In this document: piece after piece, positions 1-4,401 of the stretch | How positions within the stretch are numbered: position 1 is the stretch's first letter | Layout of the letters: each line of letters starts with the position of its first letter | Source of the DNA: Geodermatophilaceae bacterium | GTDB taxonomy: Bacteria; Actinomycetota; Actinomycetes; Mycobacteriales; Geodermatophilaceae | DNA: 6,347 bases | Assembly: GCA_013696785.1 (NCBI GenBank) | Contig: JACCXW010000269.1 | Coordinates: forward strand, 1 to 6,347 | Direction: 5' to 3' | Made by a program: the position numbers and the translations under genes | Notes under the pieces: model-generated | The model's database searches: none | Seen by the model: only the letters and a program-made list of their open reading frames with translations | What the model was told of the DNA's origin: nothing

Positions 1-387
1 CGCGTGGGGGCCACGCTCAGGACGTCGTACGCCGGCCGCACGCACACCTACGCGTATGCCGAGGACGGCGACGTCGTTTGGCTCGGCCGCGACGGGCGGA
101 CCTGGGCCGTCCGCGAGCAGGAGCGGCTGGCCGCCGCACGGCACGACACGACGACGACGGGCGGGCCGCTGATCTCGCCGATGCCCGGGACGGTCACCGT
201 GGTTTCAGTGGCAGTGGGTGACACGGTCCGCGCCGGTCAGTCCATGGTGGTCGTCGAGGCGATGAAGATGGAGCACTCGGTCGCCGCGCCGTCTGACGGG
301 ACCGTCACCGAGCTGTTCGTCCACAGTGGACAGCAGGTCGCAATGAATGCTCCGATTGCCGTCATAACCGCGGTCCAGGAGGGCTGA
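1..387 (+). CDS. Acyl-CoA carboxylase alpha subunit, C-terminal part with biotin carrier domain (probable 3-methylcrotonyl-CoA carboxylase); 5' end outside window
   Basis: This is the last 128 codons of a longer gene; the frame is open to base 1, so the GTG at base 4 is internal. Codons 57-125 form a biotinyl/lipoyl carrier domain opening with LISPMPGTV and carrying the biotinylation motif EAMKMEH, whose acceptor lysine is codon 89 (bases 265-267). The carried biotin is carboxylated by the N-terminal biotin carboxylase domain, which lies upstream of the window, and the carboxyl group is passed to the acyl-CoA by the beta subunit. The residues before codon 57 resemble the linker region of actinobacterial AccA1-type subunits. 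The biotin domain alone cannot separate methylcrotonyl-CoA from acetyl/propionyl-CoA carboxylase. The assignment to 3-methylcrotonyl-CoA comes from the HMG-CoA lyase and acyl-CoA dehydrogenase genes that follow at once, an order known from Streptomyces leucine catabolism. Confidence 0.9.
   Translation, partial: RVGATLRTSYAGRTHTYAYAEDGDVVWLGRDGRTWAVREQERLAAARHDTTTTGGPLISPMPGTVTVVSVAVGDTVRAGQSMVVVEAMKMEHSVAAPSDGTVTELFVHSGQQVAMNAPIAVITAVQEG
319..331. repeat. 13-nt perfect palindrome, copy 1
   Basis: GTCCACAGTGGAC has 6-nt arms around a central A. It lies inside the biotin-carrier coding region, read there as V-H-S-G-Q. An identical copy occurs at 1091-1103 in another reading frame, so shared protein sequence does not explain the identity. 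Function is unknown; it may be a genome-wide iterated palindrome or a binding site. Confidence 0.5.
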
Positions 388-392
388 GAGCA

Positions 393-1313
393 ATGCCTAC
401 CCAGCTACCGGGGCTTCCCGAGCGGGTCGCAATCTACGAGGTCGGCCCCCGCGACGGCTTGCAGAACGAGAAAGCTGTCGTCCCGGTGGAGATCAAGGTG
501 GAGTTCATCGAACGCCTGGTCTCCGCCGGCCTGCGCACGATCGAGGCGACGAGCTTCGTGCACCCGAAATGGGTGCCGCAACTGGCGGACGCCGACGTAC
601 TGATCCGTGATCTGCAACGCGTGGACGGTGTGCGCTATCCGGCGTTGGTACCGAATGAGCGCGGACTGGACCGGGCGCTTGCCCTCGGCGTCATGGACAT
701 CGCGATCTTCGCCAGCGCGACGGAGTCCTTCGCGCAGAAGAATCTCAACCGCAGCCTGGACGGGCAGATCACGATGTTCGAGCCGGTCGTCCGCCGGGCG
801 CGGGCGGCCGGCTTGTCCGTGCGCGGCTACGTGTCCATGTGCTTCGGCGATCCGTGGGAGGGCGACGTCCCGATCGCCCAGGTCACCAGGGTCGGCCGAC
901 AGCTGCTCGACCTCGGCTGCTCGGAACTCTCCCTCGGCGACACGATCGGCGTCGGAACGCCGGGACAGGTGCATGCCCTGCTGCGCGCTTTCGTCGACGT
1001 GGGGACACCCGTCGAGGCCCTCGCCGTACATTTCCACGATACCTACGGGCAAGCGCTGTCGAACACATTGGCGGCACTGCAGGCTGGATTGTCCACAGTG
1101 GACTCCTCGGCGGGCGGACTCGGTGGTTGTCCCTACGCGGAGAGCGCGACGGGCAACCTTGCCACCGAGGATCTGGTCTGGCACCTGCACGGGCTGGGGA
1201 TCGACACCGGTGTCGACCTTGAGGCACTCGTGCGGACGAGCGTTTGGATGTCCAAGGCACTCGGGCGGCCAAGTCCGTCGAGAGTGGTCCAGGCAATGAG
1301 CAAAGGAGAGTAG
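393..1313 (+). CDS. hmgL: Hydroxymethylglutaryl-CoA lyase
   Basis: This 306-residue enzyme, close to the usual length, splits (S)-3-hydroxy-3-methylglutaryl-CoA into acetyl-CoA and acetoacetate, the last step of leucine breakdown. It is a DRE-TIM metallolyase. The N-terminal strand carries EVGPRDGLQNE with the catalytic Arg20 and metal-binding Asp21; Glu51 lies in EATSF. The metal-binding HxH pair is His213/His215 in AVHFHDTYG. The family signature AGGLGGCPYA places the active-site loop cysteine at Cys246, and Asn255 follows in SATGNLATED. Roles of these residues are known from the human and bacterial enzymes; their presence is seen directly. The ATG at 393 follows the carboxylase stop by 5 nt and has AGGAGG about 10 nt upstream, inside the end of the previous gene. 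The products and neighbours fit leucine catabolism. The symbols mvaB and liuE are also used for this family. Confidence 0.96.
   Translation: MPTQLPGLPERVAIYEVGPRDGLQNEKAVVPVEIKVEFIERLVSAGLRTIEATSFVHPKWVPQLADADVLIRDLQRVDGVRYPALVPNERGLDRALALGVMDIAIFASATESFAQKNLNRSLDGQITMFEPVVRRARAAGLSVRGYVSMCFGDPWEGDVPIAQVTRVGRQLLDLGCSELSLGDTIGVGTPGQVHALLRAFVDVGTPVEALAVHFHDTYGQALSNTLAALQAGLSTVDSSAGGLGGCPYAESATGNLATEDLVWHLHGLGIDTGVDLEALVRTSVWMSKALGRPSPSRVVQAMSKGE
1091..1103. repeat. 13-nt perfect palindrome, copy 2
   Basis: This is identical to the copy at 319-331 but read as L-S-T-V-D within the HMG-CoA lyase gene. A looser relative with the core CCACAGTGG occurs at 4810-4822 inside the hydrolase gene. Only the sequence identity and symmetry are certain. 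Confidence 0.5.
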
Positions 1314-2465
1314 ATGTTGGACTACCGGCTCGACGAGGAGCTGGAGGCCCTGCGGCAGACGGTGCGTGAATTCGCCGTCGAAGTAGTGGCACCGGTCATC
1401 GGCGACTACTACGAGCGCAACGAGTTCCCGTACGAGATCGTCGGCCAGATGGGCAAGATGGGCCTGTTCGGTCTGCCCTTTCCCGAGGAGTACGGCGGGA
1501 TGGGTGGCGACTACTTCGCCCTGTGCATCGCCCTGGAGGAACTCGCCCGTGTCGACTCCTCGGTCGCGATCACGCTGGAGGCCGCGGTGTCGCTCGGCGC
1601 GATGCCGATCTTCCGGTACGGCACCGAGGAGCAGAAGCGCGAGTGGCTGCCGCGGCTGTGCGGTGGAGAGATGTTGGGCGCGTTCGGGCTGACCGAGCCC
1701 GGTGGCGGTTCGGACGCCGGCGCCACCCGGACTACGGCTCGGGTGGACGGCGACGAGTGGGTACTGAACGGCACCAAGGCCTTCATCACGAACTCCGGCA
1801 CGGACGTCACCGGTTTTGTCACCGCGACGGCCGTCACCGGCGAGCAGGTCGACGGGCGCAAGGAGATCTCCGCGATCCTGGTTCCGTCGGGTACACCGGG
1901 CTTCAGCGTGAGCAAGAAGTACTCCAAGGTCGGCTGGAACGCCTCTGACACCCGGGAGCTGTCCTTCGACGACTGTCGCGTCCCCGCGGCGAATCTGGTC
2001 GGGGTGCGGGGGCGGGGCTACGCCCAGTTCCTCTCGATCCTGGACGAGGGCCGGATCGCCATCGCCGCGCTGTCGGTCGGCCTGGCGCAGGGCTGCGTGG
2101 ACGAGAGCGTGCGCTACGCCAACGATCGGGAGGCCTTCGGTCATCCGATCGGGAAGAACCAGGCGATTGCGTTCAAGATCGCCGACATGGACGTGCGCGC
2201 GTCGACGGCCCGGCTGTCCTACTACCGGGCGGCGGAGCGGATGCTGCGGGGCGAGCCGTTCAAGCGGGAAGCCGCCATCGCGAAGCTGTACGCCTCGGAG
2301 ATCGCGGTCACGAACGCCCGCGAGGCGACCCAGGTGCACGGTGGGTACGGGTTCATGAACGAGTTCCCGGTGGCCCGGATGTGGCGGGACTCCAAGATCC
2401 TGGAGATCGGGGAGGGTACGTCGGAGGTCCAGCGGATGGTCATCGCCCGCGAGCTCGGCCTCTGA
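1314..2465 (+). CDS. acdH: Acyl-CoA dehydrogenase, AcdH-type (branched/short-chain acyl-CoA, probably isovaleryl-CoA)
   Basis: This 383-residue flavoprotein of normal length probably oxidises isovaleryl-CoA (and perhaps isobutyryl- or butyryl-CoA) to the 2-enoyl-CoA, passing electrons to electron-transfer flavoprotein. The N-terminal helical domain is followed by the flavin-binding segments FGLTEPGGGSDAGA (124-137) and FITNSGTD (158-165). The C-terminal helical domain has DREAFGHPIGKNQAI (271-285), QVHGGYGF (340-347) and GEGTSEVQR (366-374). Glu367 sits at the catalytic-base position used by short- and medium-chain dehydrogenases. Gly246 (in LDEGR) sits where isovaleryl-CoA dehydrogenases of the mammalian type carry their catalytic Glu. 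This is therefore an SCAD-like enzyme, and its leucine-pathway role is inferred from context and from the Streptomyces acdH arrangement. The ATG abuts the lyase stop codon (TAG-ATG) with AAAGGAGAG just upstream, so translation is probably coupled. It is the last gene of the operon, before a convergent hairpin. Confidence 0.93.
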   Translation: MLDYRLDEELEALRQTVREFAVEVVAPVIGDYYERNEFPYEIVGQMGKMGLFGLPFPEEYGGMGGDYFALCIALEELARVDSSVAITLEAAVSLGAMPIFRYGTEEQKREWLPRLCGGEMLGAFGLTEPGGGSDAGATRTTARVDGDEWVLNGTKAFITNSGTDVTGFVTATAVTGEQVDGRKEISAILVPSGTPGFSVSKKYSKVGWNASDTRELSFDDCRVPAANLVGVRGRGYAQFLSILDEGRIAIAALSVGLAQGCVDESVRYANDREAFGHPIGKNQAIAFKIADMDVRASTARLSYYRAAERMLRGEPFKREAAIAKLYASEIAVTNAREATQVHGGYGFMNEFPVARMWRDSKILEIGEGTSEVQRMVIARELGL

Positions 2466-2474
2466 CCGCCAGCC

Positions 2475-2528
2475 GCGATGATCATGGGGTTCGGCCGGTC
2501 AGGACCGGTGAAACCTCATGATCATCGC
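2475..2528. terminator. Convergent intergenic hairpin, probable bidirectional terminator
   Basis: The left arm (2475-2491) and right arm (2512-2528) pair over 17 bp with a single G:U, the core being GCGATGATCATG against CATGATCATCGC. The 20-nt loop holds a second small stem, CCGGT (2495-2499) with ACCGG (2504-2508). It lies 9 bases after the acdH stop and 6 bases before the TAG that ends the minus-strand propeller remnant, so it could end transcripts from both sides. There is no T-run after either arm, which is usual for actinomycete hairpin terminators. Termination itself is inferred. Confidence 0.75.
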
Positions 2529-2534
2529 CGGCGG

Positions 2535-3105
2535 CTATCCGGCTGAACCCCAGTCCGGTCGGCTCTCCCACAACGGTCCGGTAGGCACGAGCTGCACGTC
2601 GTCACCGTCGACGGTCATGGTGTAGATGTCGGCGTTGCCGGCCGGGCCGACGCCTGGGGTACGAGCGAAGACGATGTGGGTGCCGTCGGGTGAGTACGAC
2701 GCACCGTCATCCCCGGTGGCGACAACCTTCTGCCGCGTCACTTGGGTGAGCCCGGATCCGTCAGCGCCGATCGTGTAGATCGCCGTATCCCGCTACTCGT
2801 TGCCGATCAGGGGTCCGGTCTGGCGCTGGAAGGCGATGGTCTGCCCGTCCGGCGACCAGGCCGGCCCGCCGGCGCAGCCGCCGCCGTTAGCGCAGCCCAC
2901 GCCGAGCTGAGTGCTGGTGAGCTGGGTGAGGTTGGACCCGTCGGCGTCGACGACGAACAGCCAGGCGTACAGGCAGTCGGTGCCGCAGCCGTTGGGGTTG
3001 ACCCGGACAAGGGCCAGCCGCTGCCCGTCGGGGGACCAGTCCGGGGCACGGCCGCCCCGGCCGAGGCGACCTTCCGGTGAGTGGTTTGCGTAGAACTCCG
3101 TTCAT
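2535..3105 (-). pseudogene. Remnant of a PD40/TolB-like beta-propeller protein gene (N-terminus missing, in-frame TAG)
   Basis: One minus-strand frame from 3101 down to 2535 reads as beta-propeller repeats. WSPDG-type blades appear as PDWSPDGQRLALVRV, PAWSPDGQTIAFQRQ and ASYSPDGTHIVFART, linked by VVDADGSNLTQLT, YTIGADGSGLTQVT and YTMTVDGDDVQLV, and ending in ESRPDWGSAG. The frame is broken by TAG at 2793-2795, between GNE and RDTAIYT; a single change from TAC (Tyr) would explain it. No start codon fits at the 5' end, because the frame meets a TGA at 3102-3104. An ATG at 3103-3105 with a good GGAGG site lies in a different frame and gives no propeller sequence. No signal peptide is visible. 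About 189 codons remain of what is usually a roughly 300-residue or longer surface or periplasmic protein. The gene follows the sigma/membrane-protein pair by 66 nt. A sequencing error could account for the TAG but not for the missing N-terminus. Confidence 0.8.
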
Positions 3106-3171
3106 GATTCCCTTCCTCCGTGATTCATCCGCGGACAGTCATGCAGGCAGACGCGAAGGGGCGCCAGGCGG

Positions 3172-3768
3172 TCAAGGTTGTTCCACCCACGGTTGACCGG
3201 CGAAGAGCAACTGCCTCGCTGCACACGTCTCCGAAACCGGGGTGAACAGCAGCTCGTCTGCGACCGCCGTCCAGCGGTAGATGCCCGTCGGGGTACTGCC
3301 GGGCGACTCGGCACACACCGGATCGTTGCTGAGGGCGACGACGCGCATCTCGTTTTCCGCCACCCCATAGGCGATGCCGGCCGACCAGCCCTGAAAGGCT
3401 TCCGGCGGCTCGAGCCGAATGTGGCCGTCCCGGCCGAGTTCGATCACCCAGTGGCCGGCCATGCCGTGTTGTTCGGCGAGCGCCGAGTTGCCGACCTCGA
3501 CGGCGTACACGCCGTCAAGGCCCTGCGGGTCGCGTGGAACGTCGGCGACTACGTCCCGAGGCTCCCGTAGCTCCTCCAGTACGACGGGTGTGCCCACGAG
3601 GAGGCAGGCGACGAGGATTGCCACCGCCAGGCTCAGTCCTCCCTGGCGAACGCGCAATCGACGGCGCCTCCTGAGATGGACGCGTGTCAGCGACCCTTCG
3701 ACGTCGGTCGCGGGAGCTGCGGTCGCGGCTCGGTCCAGGCCCTCGCGGAGCAGGTGATCAAGCGACAC
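3172..3768 (-). CDS. Single-pass membrane protein coupled to ECF sigma factor; extracytoplasmic domain possibly lipocalin-like
   Basis: The 198-residue product has a short cytoplasmic N-terminus (1-44) ending in an arginine-rich stretch (HLRRRRRLRVRQ). One membrane segment follows at about 45-64, then an outside domain of about 130 residues. By the positive-inside rule the C-terminus is outside. The outer domain alternates strand-like stretches (GVYAVEVG, HWVIELGRDGHIRLEPP, GIYRWTAV, DELLFTPVSETCAARQLLF) with Cys152 and Cys182, which may form a disulphide. This resembles small lipocalin-like barrels, but that is inference. The N-terminus shows no HxxxCxxC zinc anti-sigma motif. The GTG start at 3768 overlaps the end of the sigma gene by 11 nt and has AAGGAG 6 nt upstream, so the two are probably translationally coupled. 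A role as sensor or regulator of the sigma factor is inferred from position only. Confidence 0.75.
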   Translation of the reverse strand: MSLDHLLREGLDRAATAAPATDVEGSLTRVHLRRRRRLRVRQGGLSLAVAILVACLLVGTPVVLEELREPRDVVADVPRDPQGLDGVYAVEVGNSALAEQHGMAGHWVIELGRDGHIRLEPPEAFQGWSAGIAYGVAENEMRVVALSNDPVCAESPGSTPTGIYRWTAVADELLFTPVSETCAARQLLFAGQPWVEQP

Positions 3769-4342
3769 CGTGGGCTCCTTCTCCGAGGATGGTGGCGAGG
3801 CGCCGCCTGGCCTTGTGCAGCTGCACCCGCGCGGTCGCAGGCGAGCATTCGAGCAGGCTCGCGATCTCCGAAACCGGTCTGTCCTCGAAGTAGAACAGCA
3901 CGATCGCGGCGCGCTGACCCGGCGGCAGGAGTTTCACCGCGGCAACGACGTCGGTGTCGGTCTCCCCGATCCCGGAGACTGTTCCCATCGGCTGGGAGCT
4001 GCCTTCGAGTGTCCGACGCTTGCGGTCCCTGGCCGCTGCTCGACCCGCCATCCGGATGGCCACCCGCCGTACCCACGAGCCCGGCTGTTCGTAGCGGGAG
4101 ACCTTGACCCAGTGGTCGAGGAGCCGGACGAAGGCGTCCTGCGCGATCTCCTCCGCGCGGCCGCGGTCGCCCACGATGAGCGACACGGTTCGAACGACAC
4201 GTTGGAACTCAGCGCGGAAGAAGACGTCGAACTCGGCCGCCGGCTCCACCATGTCGCGCGTTCTCGAGCCAGGTGCCGTCGCCGCCACGTGCACATCGGT
4301 CATCTGTACGGCGTTCGACCTGACTCCGTTTGCGGGCATCAT
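3758..4342 (-). CDS. ECF-type RNA polymerase sigma factor
   Basis: This 194-residue protein would bind core RNA polymerase and direct it to a small set of promoters. Sigma region 2 covers about residues 38-106 (FDVFFRAEFQRVV, AEEIAQDAFVRLLDHW, GSWVRRVAIRMAGRAAARDRKRR). After a linker, region 4 covers about 131-186, with LLPPGQRAAIVLFYFEDRPV leading into the helix-turn-helix SEIASLLECSPATARVQLHKARRRL. Region 3 is absent, as in ECF factors. About 35 residues precede region 2. Starts at residues 1, 2, 14 or 31 are possible, but GGAGGAGGG lies 4 nt before the first ATG and 7 nt before the second (4339), which favours residue 2. It overlaps the downstream membrane-protein gene by 11 nt and lies 59 nt after the hydrolase gene. 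The ECF subgroup, signal and target genes cannot be told from the sequence. Confidence 0.92.
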   Translation of the reverse strand: MMPANGVRSNAVQMTDVHVAATAPGSRTRDMVEPAAEFDVFFRAEFQRVVRTVSLIVGDRGRAEEIAQDAFVRLLDHWVKVSRYEQPGSWVRRVAIRMAGRAAARDRKRRTLEGSSQPMGTVSGIGETDTDVVAAVKLLPPGQRAAIVLFYFEDRPVSEIASLLECSPATARVQLHKARRRLATILGEGAHGVA

Positions 4343-4351
4343 CCCTCCTCC
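4343..4351 (-). promoter_or_regulatory. Ribosome binding site of the sigma-factor gene
   Basis: On the minus strand GGAGGAGGG runs straight into tandem ATG codons (4342 and 4339). Spacing from GGAGG is 4 nt to the first ATG and 7 nt to the second, so the second is the better start. Confidence 0.7.
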
Positions 4352-4401
4352 AGGAACAGACCCGAGGCTCGCTGAACGTTTACGCGTCGTTGACGGCGGC
4401 G

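Noticed and set aside
405..2339. 644-codon open frame on the minus strand across the lyase and dehydrogenase genes
   Set aside because: It is antisense to two clearly recognised genes, has Arg/His/Asp-rich composition without recognisable domains, and arises from the scarcity of stop codons in high-GC DNA.
2793..2795. Recoding of the in-frame TAG in the propeller gene (for example by pyrrolysine or read-through)
   Set aside because: There is no recoding signal or machinery in view, and the gene also lacks its N-terminus and start, so simple decay explains both defects.
2887..3105. 72-codon minus-strand frame from the ATG at 3105 with a good GGAGG site
   Set aside because: The product is Arg/Pro-rich and unlike any protein, while the neighbouring frame over the same bases reads as propeller blades. 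It is best explained as the out-of-frame start of the decayed gene.
3102..3368. 88-codon minus-strand frame overlapping the end of the membrane-protein gene
   Set aside because: Most of it overlaps the membrane-protein gene in another frame; Ser/Arg-rich shadow without motifs.
4352..4401. Possible terminator between the hydrolase and sigma genes
   Set aside because: Only short symmetric pieces (AACGTT, ACGCGT) are present; no stable hairpin of useful length was found, so the genes may be co-transcribed.
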